From Cohnella fermenti (GTDB lineage: Bacteria > Bacillota > Bacilli > Paenibacillales > Paenibacillaceae): DNA of 64,000 nt. Location: NCBI RefSeq assembly GCF_004801405.1, contig NZ_SSOB01000009.1:140275-204274 (forward strand), given 5' to 3'. The notes under the pieces are model-generated. The model had not been told where the DNA came from and ran no database searches. It saw nothing but the letters and a program-made list of their open reading frames with translations. Both the position numbers and the translations under genes were made by a program. Below, one piece after another: positions 8,919 through 17,404 of the stretch (the stretch's first letter is position 1; every line of letters begins with the position of its first letter).

Positions 8919-9272
8919 TCAACTCTCCGCGCCGCGAAGCAGCTCCGCCGTTCTGCGAAGCTCGCCGCGCCAAGGCTCGGGAAGCTCTCCGATCTGCCGC
9001 TCCAGCTTATCCAATCCCGCTTGCAGCCGTGCATGGCGGCGAGCGAGTCCCAGCTTCGTCTCATATTCTTCGAGCGCCTGCTCCGAGCGCTTCAGGTGTT
9101 CGTACACCGCCTGCCGGCTGATCTCGAAGTCGATCGCGATCTCGCCCAAGGAGTAGTCGTCGTGGTAGTAACACTTCAAGAAAGTCTGCTGCTTCTCCGT
9201 CAGCAACGCCCCGTAGAAATCGAAGAGCACGTTGATCCGGTTCGTCTTGCTCAGCGCGTTCTCCCCCTGCAC
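8919..9272 (-). CDS. ylxM: YlxM-type HTH protein (SRP operon)
   Basis: 117 residues. YlxM proteins are small helix-turn-helix proteins encoded next to ffh and thought to modulate the SRP pathway. The family core is visible: [18 protein letters not shown], then [23 protein letters not shown], a sigma-70 region-4-like HTH. The C-terminal helix is longer and more Arg/Leu-rich than in Bacillus. The GTG at 9272 follows GAAGGAG. In most relatives this gene directly follows ftsY; here ftsY is 38.9 kb away and a strong separate promoter precedes ylxM. Confidence 0.93.
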   Translation of the reverse strand: MQGENALSKTNRINVLFDFYGALLTEKQQTFLKCYYHDDYSLGEIAIDFEISRQAVYEHLKRSEQALEEYETKLGLARRHARLQAGLDKLERQIGELPEPWRGELRRTAELLRGAES

Positions 9273-9334
9273 AAAGGCTCATCTCCTTCGAACGGTGTCA
9301 AGGAAAACAACTTTACAGCTCAGTGACGTTCTTT

Positions 9335-9363
9335 ATCTTACGGGATAGTCTCAGGGATGTCAA
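9335..9363 (-). promoter_or_regulatory. Sigma-A promoter of ylxM-ffh
   Basis: On the minus strand a consensus TTGACA and TAAGAT are separated by 17 nt, about 65 bp upstream of ylxM. It would let ylxM-ffh be expressed without read-through from ftsY. Confidence 0.8.
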
Positions 9364-9409
9364 GGCAATTACCTTAACAGGGGTGGAAAAAAAGGGCCTG
9401 GAGCATCGA

Positions 9410-10801
9410 TCATCCGCGAGCGGGAACGTCCTTCCATCCGATATAGGCACCTTGGGCGCTGTCCGGCAGAGCGAACAGAAGAGCCGCGCTCCGGCCGGAA
9501 GATGTCCATTCGTAGGCTCCGATGGTCAAGTAATCCATCGTCACCGCTTCGGGCTCGCCGCCTCCGGGCGCTGCCGTGTACAGCTTCGTTCCCGTCACGA
9601 CGTCCCCTATGCTCGCGCCGATCGCGCCGAGCTCGAAGGAGATCCGCTTGCCGTCCGGGAGAAATCGCAGGCCGCTGATGCCGAAGCTCGCGGACAGACC
9701 CGACTTGTAGTAGGGCGCCCGCTCGTTCTCCGCCTTGGCGTCGTAATCCGGATTGCGCCCGGTGTATTCGTCGAGATCGACCGGCCACGGCATCCTCGAC
9801 AGCTCGTTCCCCTCGGCCGAATACAAAACAAACGAGTCCCGCTCGGCGACCAGAACCCGCTCCGTGCCGGAATGGGAGGCGATCTGCGTCGTCAGGTCCG
9901 CCGTGCTTACGAGCTGCTTCTCCGTGCCGGCGGCCAGATCGACCAGCTTCAGGCCGATTCCGTCGTCGAATCCGTTGCGCGCCAGCACGACCCGCCCGGG
10001 CACCAGCCACTCGATCCTTCCCCAGAAGCCTTGCTCATACGGCAGCCGCTCGATCCGCTTCGTCTCGATGTCGAACGTCGCCAGCGCGTACTTGGGGCCT
10101 GCCCCGTCGCCGAGCCGCTCTCCCGTATCCTGGAGGAACAGGAAGCCGGAGCTGTCCGGGAGCCATAGGGGCTGGGCGTCGTTCGCCCCCTTCGTCCAAC
10201 GGACTTCACTGCCGCTCGCAACATCGGTTCCGCCGATCCCCTCTTGACCGTCCTCGTAGACGGCAGCCCATTTTCCATCCGGACTTGAGCTCCGAATGCC
10301 CGGCCTCTCGACCAACTCCCCGTCCTTCAGCACGACCGTCCGACGATTCGGCTCCTCTGCGGCATACGCCAAGCCTTCCACGCCAAGCTCGCCGCTTCGC
10401 TTCACGGAATAGAAGGCAAGCTCCCCGTCGTAAGTGAACCACTCCTCCACCGTTCGCGTCTCCCGGTTCACCTTCGCCAGCCTCGTGCGATCCCGGGCCT
10501 CATTCTCCCCGATCAGCACGATCTCCTCGTCGCTTGCCGCGACGATGCCCCCGTAATAGAAGCCGTCGTCCGGGAGCGACACGACCGCATCGAAGTTGCG
10601 GCTCAGAAGCTGTTCCGCGGATGCTCCCGCCGCGTCCTCCGTCGGGGATGCGGATGGAACCGGGGTCGAGACGACAGACGCTTCCGCCGCTGCGGACGGG
10701 CTCGCCGGCCCGACAGAATCGTTCGAATGTGCACAGGATACGAGCAGCACGCCCGTCACCCCCGCCAACATGCTTAAGCGTCCAACCTTGCGCAGCCTCA
10801 T
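9410..10801 (-). CDS. Lipoprotein with predicted beta-propeller fold
   Basis: 463 residues. A signal peptide with a lipobox (LLVSC, Cys near residue 23) predicts a membrane-anchored extracytoplasmic lipoprotein. A Ser/Ala-rich linker follows. The rest consists of repeated beta-rich blades with patterns such as SSPDGKWAAVY, LPDSSGFLFLQD and FLPDGKRISFELG, as in TolB/WD40-like propellers. RBS AAGGGGCGG precedes the ATG. No enzymatic motif is seen and the substrate or partner is unknown. It stands alone, with the ylxM promoter downstream and a repeat-rich spacer upstream. Confidence 0.8.
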   Translation of the reverse strand: MRLRKVGRLSMLAGVTGVLLVSCAHSNDSVGPASPSAAAEASVVSTPVPSASPTEDAAGASAEQLLSRNFDAVVSLPDDGFYYGGIVAASDEEIVLIGENEARDRTRLAKVNRETRTVEEWFTYDGELAFYSVKRSGELGVEGLAYAAEEPNRRTVVLKDGELVERPGIRSSSPDGKWAAVYEDGQEGIGGTDVASGSEVRWTKGANDAQPLWLPDSSGFLFLQDTGERLGDGAGPKYALATFDIETKRIERLPYEQGFWGRIEWLVPGRVVLARNGFDDGIGLKLVDLAAGTEKQLVSTADLTTQIASHSGTERVLVAERDSFVLYSAEGNELSRMPWPVDLDEYTGRNPDYDAKAENERAPYYKSGLSASFGISGLRFLPDGKRISFELGAIGASIGDVVTGTKLYTAAPGGGEPEAVTMDYLTIGAYEWTSSGRSAALLFALPDSAQGAYIGWKDVPARG

Positions 10802-11517
10802 ACCGTCCGCCCCTTCGGCAAATTTCGTTCGTTATCGGATATTCGCTACATTAGACGAACACCAACGAACAAAGTTGCTCAAGCTCGCCAGCCGCAGACT
10901 TGCCAGCCCCCTGCCGCCCGCATCGCCGTCTCAAGCGCCGTTGCCCAGCTCCCGCCCCTGCCTTCCGCTGCCTTCCCCTGCCTTCCGTCGTCTTCCGTCG
11001 TCTTCCGCCTCCCTGCCGTCTTCCGCCCTCTGCTGTCCGCTCCTGTCCGATCCTGTCCGCTCCCCGCCGCTCTTCACGCCCCCCGCCCGACGGCTTTTCC
11101 GATTTTATGCGATTTTTCACATTCGTCGACGTGGATCGAAGGCAATCGCAGCGTTTTATGCGGTTTTTCGCATATATGCAGCAATTCGATCCGGAATTTC
11201 CTCCATGTATGCTATTTTTCACATAGAATCGCCCCACCCCCCCGCTATCGCGCTGCGCGAATGTGAATTTTCGCATAAATTCCTGCCAGCCTGCGGCGGA
11301 ATCGGCCCACCACTACCGCTGAGTATGACTTATACGCTTGCACACGCCCCCTCGGAAGGTGATCGATCGGTTGTCAGTTCAACAAAAGGAATAATATTCT
11401 TGACGAGAAATCGTCTTTTTTATACTATTTTGATGCTTACGCGACATGGTGACATTGCAATAGGCTATCCATCCACGGGAAGCGTTGCAGACCTGACTGA
11501 GAAGATAAACCAAGGAG
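10802..11517. repeat. Non-coding spacer with four copies of a TTTTATGCGA-TTTTCACATTC repeat
   Basis: 715 bp without a convincing gene up to the small ORF at 11,518. The first half is CT-rich low-complexity DNA (repeated CCTTCCGTCGT-like units, about 10,960-11,060). At 11,103-11,124, 11,154-11,178, 11,205-11,226 and (inverted) 11,260-11,280 there are four related AT-rich elements, consensus TTTTATGCGATTTTTCACAT. A fifth copy occurs at 63,844-63,873. The remainder is AT-rich and carries a promoter-like sequence. Confidence 0.65.
11400..11426 (+). promoter_or_regulatory. Promoter-like sequence upstream of the small ORF
   Basis: TTGACG and TATACT are separated by 15 nt (or TACTAT at 17 nt) in an AT-rich stretch pointing toward the small ORF at 11,518. 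Spacing is not ideal. Confidence 0.4.
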
Positions 11518-11775
11518 ATGATGAAGTGTATTCCTATACAACATTTCAGGAGGAACTATCAATCGGAGAAGAAGTATCATTATATGTATAACAATGAAAT
11601 ATACTCAATATCGGTCGGCCAAACTATTGAAGAAGGCAGGTACTTTTATAAGGTAAGCGATACAAACAGCCCGCTAAACTTCATAACACTTGAAGACCTC
11701 TATGCTGCTGTGCTTATTGATGGCATGACCTTGGAGGAGGTTTTCGATACTGGGAATGTTGAAATAATTGTATAA
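11518..11775 (+). CDS. Small hypothetical protein, start uncertain
   Basis: Up to 85 residues and not recognised. The C-terminal two thirds read like a real small protein (IYSISVGQTIEEGRYFYKV, then LEDLYAAVLIDGMTLEEVF). AAGGAG abuts the ATGs at 11,518 and 11,521 and is ideally spaced for a GTG at 11,526 in another frame; that frame encodes 21 residues and ends 8 bp past an in-frame ATG at 11,584. Either two tiny coupled ORFs or one gene with a frameshift is possible. Base composition is more AT-rich than the neighbours, which suggests acquired DNA. No signal peptide or membrane segment is seen. Confidence 0.45.
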   Translation: MMKCIPIQHFRRNYQSEKKYHYMYNNEIYSISVGQTIEEGRYFYKVSDTNSPLNFITLEDLYAAVLIDGMTLEEVFDTGNVEIIV

Positions 11776-11903
11776 GTTAAATATGAAGAGTTCAGATGTC
11801 GAACCGATGGGATCAACAATCAGCATCGATGATTTCGAATTTACTCCGACTAAACGTCTGAAGGAGCCTTCACATCGCTCGCCACCCTCGTCCTCTTATA
11901 TGT

Positions 11904-11938
11904 CAAAAAAACAGCGCCGAGAAAAATCCCCGGCACCG
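11904..11938 (-). terminator. Terminator of the purine-degradation operon
   Basis: On the minus strand GTGCCGGG-ATTTTT-CTCGGCGC forms a stem-loop followed by TGTTTTTTT, 9 bp after the pucG stop codon. Confidence 0.85.
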
Positions 11939-11946
11939 TCTCCCGA

Positions 11947-13176
11947 TTAACCTTCATATACATCAAGCGCCGCCTGCAGCGCCCGGCCGACCTCGATCTG
12001 CGCGCCGTGCCGGACGAGCGCCGCTTCGAACGCTCCCAGCAGATGGAGCACGTTTTTGCGGCTGCAACTGTAGCCCATCGTGCCGATCCGCCAGATCTTG
12101 CCCTTAAGCGGGCCGAAGGAGCTGGCGATCTCGATGCCGAACGCGTCCAGCAGCATCGAACGAACCGCTTCCCCGTCGACTCCGTCCGGAATCGTCACGC
12201 AGGTGACGACCGCCATCTTGCAGCCCGGGTCGCCGTACAGCTCAAGCCCCATCGCCGCAAGGCCGGCCATGAGCGCCGCTTCGTTCAGACGATGGCGCGC
12301 GAAGCGGCTCGCCAGCCCTTCCTGGAGAACGATGCGGAGCCCTTCGCGCAAGCCGTACAGCATGGACGTCATCTCAGTATGGTGATTAAGCCGCACCGGG
12401 CTCCAATAATCCATGAGCTGCGCCAGATCGAGATAATTGCTCTGGATGCGCGCTCCCAAGCCTTCCGGCTCCTCGTAGCCCGGCGGCCGGATGCCCCGCT
12501 CGATGCGCTTGCGCGAGAGGATCTTGCGCTCCGCGCGTTCGTTGAACGTGATCGGCGCCATTCCCGAAGGGACGGACAGGCACTTCTGCGTGCCGCCGAT
12601 GACGGCATCCAGGCACCATTCGTCCGTCAACACCGGAATGCCTCCGATCGTCGCGACCGCGTCGACGACGAGCAGCGCCCCCGACTCGCGGCAGGCCGGG
12701 CCGATCCGGTCCAGCGGCTGCACCCGGCCGGTCGACGTCTCGCCGTGCACGAGAGCGACCAGCTCGGGCTTCTCGCGGCGAATGGCGGAGACGATCTCCT
12801 CCTGGTCGAACACCGTGCCCCATTCGCAATGAAGAGTCGCCACCTCGGCCCCGCAGCGTTCGGCGATCTCGGCGAGCAGGTGGCCGAAGCGGCCGAAGAT
12901 CGGCACGAGCACCTTGTCGCCGGGCTCGATCAGGCCGGTCAGCACGGCCTCAAGGCCAGAGCGCGACGTTCCGTCGATCGGGAACGCCCACCTATTCTTC
13001 GTCTGGAAGACGCTGCGCAGCATCTCCATCGTATCGTTCATATAAGCGGTGAATTCGGGATCGAATTGCCCCAGGATCGGATACGACAGCGCCCGAAGCA
13101 CGCGGGGATCGACCTCGACCGGCCCCGGCGTCATAATCGTTCTCGGCGATGGACATAATTCGGTGTAGGTCCTCAT
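11947..13176 (-). CDS. pucG: (S)-ureidoglycine-glyoxylate aminotransferase
   Basis: 409 residues from the ATG at 13,176, which has GAGGAG upstream; a longer frame upstream is the antisense extension of the neighbour. A class V PLP aminotransferase: MTPGPVEVDPRVL near the N-terminus, FPIDGTSRSGLE at the cofactor phosphate, VDAVATIGG, and the Schiff-base Lys in IGGTQKCLSVPSG. In Bacillus PucG moves the amino group of ureidoglycine to glyoxylate, giving glycine and oxalurate. Alanine-glyoxylate aminotransferase is the close alternative; the operon context favours PucG. It overlaps pucF by 4 bp and is the last gene before the terminator. Confidence 0.9.
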   Translation of the reverse strand: MRTYTELCPSPRTIMTPGPVEVDPRVLRALSYPILGQFDPEFTAYMNDTMEMLRSVFQTKNRWAFPIDGTSRSGLEAVLTGLIEPGDKVLVPIFGRFGHLLAEIAERCGAEVATLHCEWGTVFDQEEIVSAIRREKPELVALVHGETSTGRVQPLDRIGPACRESGALLVVDAVATIGGIPVLTDEWCLDAVIGGTQKCLSVPSGMAPITFNERAERKILSRKRIERGIRPPGYEEPEGLGARIQSNYLDLAQLMDYWSPVRLNHHTEMTSMLYGLREGLRIVLQEGLASRFARHRLNEAALMAGLAAMGLELYGDPGCKMAVVTCVTIPDGVDGEAVRSMLLDAFGIEIASSFGPLKGKIWRIGTMGYSCSRKNVLHLLGAFEAALVRHGAQIEVGRALQAALDVYEG

Positions 13177-14444
13177 GTTGATTTCTCCTCGTAAGCCAAT
13201 TCGTACAGCATCGCGGTCAGCACCCGAGCCCCGTCCGCGAGCAGCCCCGGCTCCGTGTATTCGCTCGGCGAATGGCTGATGCCCGCCTTGCTCGGCACGA
13301 AGATCATCGCCGCAGGACAGAGCGTCGGGAACAACTGCGCGTCGTGCCCCGCTCCGCTCACCATCTTCCGATAAGGCAGCACAAGCTCCTGGCAGATTCG
13401 CTCGGTGCTGCGGGTGAGCGCGTGGCTCATCGGCACCGGCTTCGTCGCCAGCCACGGCGTAATCCGGTGCCGCAGCCTTCTGCGCAAGGCGATCCGCTCG
13501 ATCTCGGACAGCGCCAGGTCGCAGAAGGCGTTCAGCTTCCATTCGTCCGAATGCCGGACGTCGACCGTGAACGCCACGCCGCCGGCGATAACGTTCGGCG
13601 TGTTCGGCGAGGCCTCGATTTTGCCGACCGTCGCCACTAGCGGCTCTCCCCATTGCGCCGCGAGCGCCTCCAGCCGGAAGATCACTTCGGCCGCCCCGGC
13701 CAGCGCATCCTGGCGCATCGTCATCGGCGTCGTGCCGGCGTGGTTGGCCGCCCCTTCCAGGCTGATCGCGTATCGGCGCTGCCCGACGATCGTCTCGACG
13801 ATTCCGATGCGCTTCTCCATCCGTTCGAGCACCATGCCTTGCTCGATGTGCAGCTCGACGAACGCGGCCAGATCGCTTCGGCGGGCATCCTCTTGCTCGC
13901 GGCCGCCGAAGCCGGAAGCAAGCATCGCCTCCCTTAAGGAGATGCCATCTTCATCCTTCAGCTCGGTTCCGTCCTGCCGCCAGTCGTACAAGCCCGCCGC
14001 ATTGCCCGAGCCCCAATAGGCGATCGGGAAGCGGCTGCCTTCCTCCTCCGCGAAGGAGACGACCTCGATCGGCCGGATCGGATCGCCGTACTTCTTCTTT
14101 AAATAAGAGACTGCGACGAGCCCCGCGACGATGCCGTATGCGCCGTCGTACTTGCCGGCGTTGCGCACCGTATCCACGTGGGAGCCGGTCAGAACGACCG
14201 GAGCGTCGGGATCGCGACCGGCCAGCCGGCCGTACAGATTGCCTGCGGCATCGAACCGGGGCGCAAGCCCCGCAGCCTGCATCGTCGACGACAGGTAGCG
14301 CTGAGCCTCCAGCCACGACGGGGAATAGAGCAGGCGCGTAACTCCTTCCTCCGGATTCGTTCCGTCGGAGTAAGCAGCCAGTTCATCCAGCAGACGGGTC
14401 AATTCGTGAGCCGTCTCGTTCGGTTCGGGCAAATTCGGTATCAT
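13173..14444 (-). CDS. pucF: Allantoate amidohydrolase
   Basis: 423 residues, M20 metallopeptidase-like fold. It splits allantoate to ureidoglycine (via ureidoglycolate chemistry), CO2 and ammonia. Metal-binding motifs are visible: GSHVDTVRNAGKYDG, the Glu pair in SFAEEEGSRF, and HIEQG; a C-terminal GAGHDAQ supplies the last His. The dimerisation segment with GAANHAGTTPM is also present. Length matches AllC/PucF; N-carbamoyl-amino-acid amidohydrolase is the main alternative, but the neighbours fix the role. The start ATG lies 6 bp after the pucH stop codon. Confidence 0.93.
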   Translation of the reverse strand: MIPNLPEPNETAHELTRLLDELAAYSDGTNPEEGVTRLLYSPSWLEAQRYLSSTMQAAGLAPRFDAAGNLYGRLAGRDPDAPVVLTGSHVDTVRNAGKYDGAYGIVAGLVAVSYLKKKYGDPIRPIEVVSFAEEEGSRFPIAYWGSGNAAGLYDWRQDGTELKDEDGISLREAMLASGFGGREQEDARRSDLAAFVELHIEQGMVLERMEKRIGIVETIVGQRRYAISLEGAANHAGTTPMTMRQDALAGAAEVIFRLEALAAQWGEPLVATVGKIEASPNTPNVIAGGVAFTVDVRHSDEWKLNAFCDLALSEIERIALRRRLRHRITPWLATKPVPMSHALTRSTERICQELVLPYRKMVSGAGHDAQLFPTLCPAAMIFVPSKAGISHSPSEYTEPGLLADGARVLTAMLYELAYEEKST

Positions 14445-14449
14445 CCAGA

Positions 14450-15838
14450 TTACCTCCCCAGTGGATTAGGGCTCAGCGGAATGCCGTGACCCGGCAGCCT
14501 TACGCCCTCTTCGATCGAATAAACCTTGCAGCCCCTGACCCAGGTGGACGACACCCGGCAGGAGAACGTCCGGCCCGCGTACGGGCTGATCGGGTGCCGC
14601 TGAAGCAGATGCTCCTTCGTCAGCGTATAGCCTGCGCCCGGATCGACGACGGCGAAGTCGGCGTCGAAGCCGACCGCGATCTCTCCCTTGCGCGGGTAGA
14701 GCCCGAACCGCTTCGCCGGCTGCGTCGACAGCAGCCGCGACAGAAGCGGCAGCGGCAGCCCGCGGCGGAAGTGCCCTTCCTCCAGCATGACCTCCACGCT
14801 GCTCTGCGCGCCGGCGATGCCGCCCCAGGCTTGCATAAACGTCCGGCCCTCCAGCGACTTCAGCTCCTCCGGGCTCGGCGAATGGTCCGAGCCGATCACA
14901 TCCAGCTTGCCCTCCGCGAGCTGCTTCCACATGCGCTCGATCCGCTCTTCGTCCCGGAGCGGCGGCGCGCACTTCGCGATCGGCCCCAGCCGGACGAGAT
15001 CCTCCTCCGACAGGGCGAGATAATGCGGGCACGTCTCCACGGTGACGTCGACGCCCTCCCGCTTCGCCATGTCGATCAGCTCGACGCCTTCCGGGCTGCT
15101 GATGTGGACGAAGTGCAGCCGGCAGCCGGTCGTCTTCGCGAACAGCAGCGCGCGGCCGACCGCCTCCAGCTCCGCGACGATCGGCCGGGTCGCGGCGAAG
15201 TCGCGCGGCCCGGTCCGGCCTGCGGCGGCGGCTTCGTCCGCCAGCCGGGAAGTGATCGCATCGCTCTCCGCATGAAGAGCGAGAAGCCCGCCGAACGAGG
15301 CGATTGCCTTCATGCCTTCGAGCAGCGTCACGTCGTCCACCTCGCGGAACCGCTCCTCCCCGTCCCCGCCGGGGTTCGACAGGAACGCCTTGAAGGCGGC
15401 GACGCCTTCCCGCCCCAGCGCCTCGAGCTCGCCGACGTTGCCGGGAACAAGCCCGCCCCAGAACGCGTAATCGACGGCGGAAGCTCCCTGTGCCAGCGCC
15501 TCCTTCAGCCGCAGCGCCGGAACGTTCACGGTGGGGGGCAAGCCGTTCAGCGGCATGTCGATGTAGGTCGTCACGCCCCCTGCGGCCAGCGCCGCCGAGC
15601 CGGTGGCGAAGCCCTCCCAATGCCCCATGTTCGGCTCGTTCAGATGAACGTGGGTGTCGACCATCCCCGGAAGCACCCACTTCCCGTCCGCGCGAACGAC
15701 CGTCGTTCCTTCGCCCGCTGCGAGATCGGTCCCGAGCGCGGCGATTCGGCCGTCCTTCACGCCGATGTCAAGCTGCGCCTCGCGATCCGGGAGAACAACG
15801 AGACCGCCCTTCAACAATAGATCGAACGTGCCGCTCAT
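14450..15838 (-). CDS. pucH: Allantoinase
   Basis: 462 residues from the ATG at 15,838. Cyclic amidohydrolase that opens allantoin to allantoate. Binuclear-metal ligands are visible: VDTHVHLNEP near residue 60, the carbamylated Lys in VAAFKAFLSN, HAESD, VHISSPEG, and the final Asp in GSDHSPSP. N- and C-terminal beta-sandwich segments (LLLKGGLVVLPDR; GYTLTKEHLLQRHPISPYAGR) agree with AllB/PucH. Dihydropyrimidinase-type substrates cannot be excluded from sequence alone. It is packed between pucM and pucF. Confidence 0.94.
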   Translation of the reverse strand: MSGTFDLLLKGGLVVLPDREAQLDIGVKDGRIAALGTDLAAGEGTTVVRADGKWVLPGMVDTHVHLNEPNMGHWEGFATGSAALAAGGVTTYIDMPLNGLPPTVNVPALRLKEALAQGASAVDYAFWGGLVPGNVGELEALGREGVAAFKAFLSNPGGDGEERFREVDDVTLLEGMKAIASFGGLLALHAESDAITSRLADEAAAAGRTGPRDFAATRPIVAELEAVGRALLFAKTTGCRLHFVHISSPEGVELIDMAKREGVDVTVETCPHYLALSEEDLVRLGPIAKCAPPLRDEERIERMWKQLAEGKLDVIGSDHSPSPEELKSLEGRTFMQAWGGIAGAQSSVEVMLEEGHFRRGLPLPLLSRLLSTQPAKRFGLYPRKGEIAVGFDADFAVVDPGAGYTLTKEHLLQRHPISPYAGRTFSCRVSSTWVRGCKVYSIEEGVRLPGHGIPLSPNPLGR

Positions 15839-15849
15839 TCCGATTCCCC

Positions 15850-16200
15850 CTAGCTGCCGCGATAAGTGCTGTAGCCGCCCGGCGCGACCAGCAGCGGCAC
15901 ATGGTAATGAGAAGAAGGGTCCGCCAGACGGAAGCGGACCGGAACCCATTCCAGGAAGGCGGCATGGGCGCCTCCGCGGAAGTACTCGCCGACGTCGAAC
16001 AGCAGCTCGTACGTTCCGGCAGCCATCTCCTCTCCCGACAGCAGCGGATGATTCATCCGCCCGTCTTCGTTCGTGAAGCCTTCGGACAGCAGCTCCCTCC
16101 CGCCGCCCGATTCTCCGAGCCGCCAGAGCTGGATTCTCATCCCGGCCGCCGGCGTCCCCATCGCTGTATCGAGCACGTGCGTCGTCAATTTGCCTCCCAT
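15850..16200 (-). CDS. pucM: 5-hydroxyisourate hydrolase (transthyretin-like)
   Basis: 116 residues. It hydrolyses 5-hydroxyisourate, the product of urate oxidase, to OHCU. Signatures are complete: [14 protein letters not shown] at the N-terminus, a central [22 protein letters not shown], and the C-terminal YRGS tetrapeptide that distinguishes the enzyme from transthyretin. Cytosolic, with no signal peptide. It follows a 209-bp spacer that separates it from the OHCU decarboxylase gene. Unlike Bacillus subtilis pucLM, no uricase is encoded next to it. Confidence 0.96.
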   Translation of the reverse strand: MGGKLTTHVLDTAMGTPAAGMRIQLWRLGESGGGRELLSEGFTNEDGRMNHPLLSGEEMAAGTYELLFDVGEYFRGGAHAAFLEWVPVRFRLADPSSHYHVPLLVAPGGYSTYRGS

Positions 16201-16277
16201 GGTCCCGCCTCCGCCTTTGTTGCGACTTTTTTTGAAGCGTACAGCTCTTGCCGATTGTTGCCTGTGTTATGTTAATC

Positions 16278-16352
16278 CGTGTTGTCCTTGCTCGTGTTGC
16301 CCTTGCCAGCGTTGTCCTTGCCTGTGCTGCCCTTGCCCGTGCTGCCCTTGCC
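16278..16352. repeat. 15-bp tandem repeat, five units
   Basis: Five consecutive 15-bp units of the form NGTGYTGYCCTTGCY fill most of the 16,201-16,409 spacer between pucM and the OHCU decarboxylase gene. The rest of this spacer shows no gene, promoter or terminator. It is the only sizeable gap in an otherwise overlapping operon. Confidence 0.8.
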
Positions 16353-16409
16353 CGTGTCGATGATTGCTCGCGCTCTCCTTGCTTATGCGACCCTCGCCCA
16401 TATCGGCCG

Positions 16410-16919
16410 TTACTCCAGCAGATCGTCCAGTCGGAACCGCGTAATCCGCCCGATCTGGCGAAGCGCCTCTTCCTTCTCTTCCGGAATGCCGCTATCGATC
16501 CGCGTCTTCATCGCCTCAAGAATATCGTCCTTGCTTCGCCCGCGCACGGCGAGAATGAAGGGGAAGCCGAACCTCTCCACGTAGTTGCGATTCAGCGTCG
16601 ACAATATCTCGTATTCCTCCGGGGACAGCCGGTCGAGACCGGCCCCCTGCTGCTCCGATGCAGAGTAGTCCGTCACCTTGAGCCGGGTCCCGAGATCCGG
16701 ATGCGCCCTCAGGAATGCAATGACGCTCTCTGCCGGCGAGCCCGTCACGACCTGCATCATGCTCTCGTGAAGCTCCGCGACCGATCCGAACGGCCTCTTC
16801 TCCCAGGCGCTCTCCGCCACCCACGCGGAATGCTCGAAGATGCCCCCCAGCGCAGCGACGAATTCGGAGCGCTCCATCCGGTTGACGGCTTCCAGCTTCA
16901 GCTTCGCCGGCCCCGTCAT
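16410..16919 (-). CDS. uraD: OHCU decarboxylase
   Basis: 169 residues from the ATG at 16,919, which overlaps the guaD stop as ATGA. It decarboxylates 2-oxo-4-hydroxy-4-carboxy-5-ureidoimidazoline to (S)-allantoin. Family motifs: FEHSAWVAESAWEKRPF, the catalytic His in AHPDLGTRLKV, and ERFGFPFILAVRG. In Bacillus subtilis this domain is the N-terminal half of PucL, fused to uricase. Here the protein ends after the decarboxylase domain and no uricase follows. Confidence 0.94.
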   Translation of the reverse strand: MTGPAKLKLEAVNRMERSEFVAALGGIFEHSAWVAESAWEKRPFGSVAELHESMMQVVTGSPAESVIAFLRAHPDLGTRLKVTDYSASEQQGAGLDRLSPEEYEILSTLNRNYVERFGFPFILAVRGRSKDDILEAMKTRIDSGIPEEKEEALRQIGRITRFRLDDLLE

Positions 16920-17404
16920 TGCCAGTAGCCCTCGTGAACCGCCACGACCTCGTCCTCGATCTCCGGGAACGGCCCGATGACGACGATCGACTTGCGTCCG
17001 GCCGCGAATACCTCGGTGCACGGAAGGTCGAGCGTCGGGTTCTGCTCGTCGTCGCCGGTCAGCTCCGCCAGCCGCTTCTCCGTGATGCCGAAGACGACCC
17101 GGCCGACATTGCCCCAATAGATGGAGCCCGCGCACATCGCGCACGGCTCCGCCGTCGTATAGAGCGTGCAGCCCCACAGCTCATGCTTGGAGTAGCGCTT
17201 CGACACGGCTTCCATCAGCGTCGTCTCGGCGTGGCCGGTGCAGTTGCGCTCGGTAATCTCGATGTTGCCCTGCTCCCACAGAACGCGCCCCTGCGGGTCG
17301 ACGAGAATGCAGCCGAACGGCGTGTTGCCGGCTTCTCTTGCCCTGCGGGACACCTCCACGGCTCGGCGCAAGTAGGCGACATGGTGTTCTTTATCTGCAA
17401 TCAT
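16916..17404 (-). CDS. guaD: Guanine deaminase (CDA fold)
   Basis: 162 residues. Zinc-dependent deaminase of the cytidine-deaminase superfamily, converting guanine to xanthine. HAE (with TGHAETTLM) and PCAMCAGSIYWG supply the zinc ligands and catalytic Glu. Length and the C-terminal LPCTEVFAAGR segment match the small GuaD of Bacillus. The start ATG at 17,404 lies within the end of pucE (14-bp overlap). Placement between xanthine dehydrogenase and the ring-opening genes supports guanine as substrate, though related bases are possible. Confidence 0.9.
   Translation of the reverse strand: MIADKEHHVAYLRRAVEVSRRAREAGNTPFGCILVDPQGRVLWEQGNIEITERNCTGHAETTLMEAVSKRYSKHELWGCTLYTTAEPCAMCAGSIYWGNVGRVVFGITEKRLAELTGDDEQNPTLDLPCTEVFAAGRKSIVVIGPFPEIEDEVVAVHEGYWQ

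Noticed and set aside
11768..11950. 60-codon plus-strand ORF
   Set aside because: Runs through the terminator of the convergent operon; composition is unlike a protein and there is no RBS.
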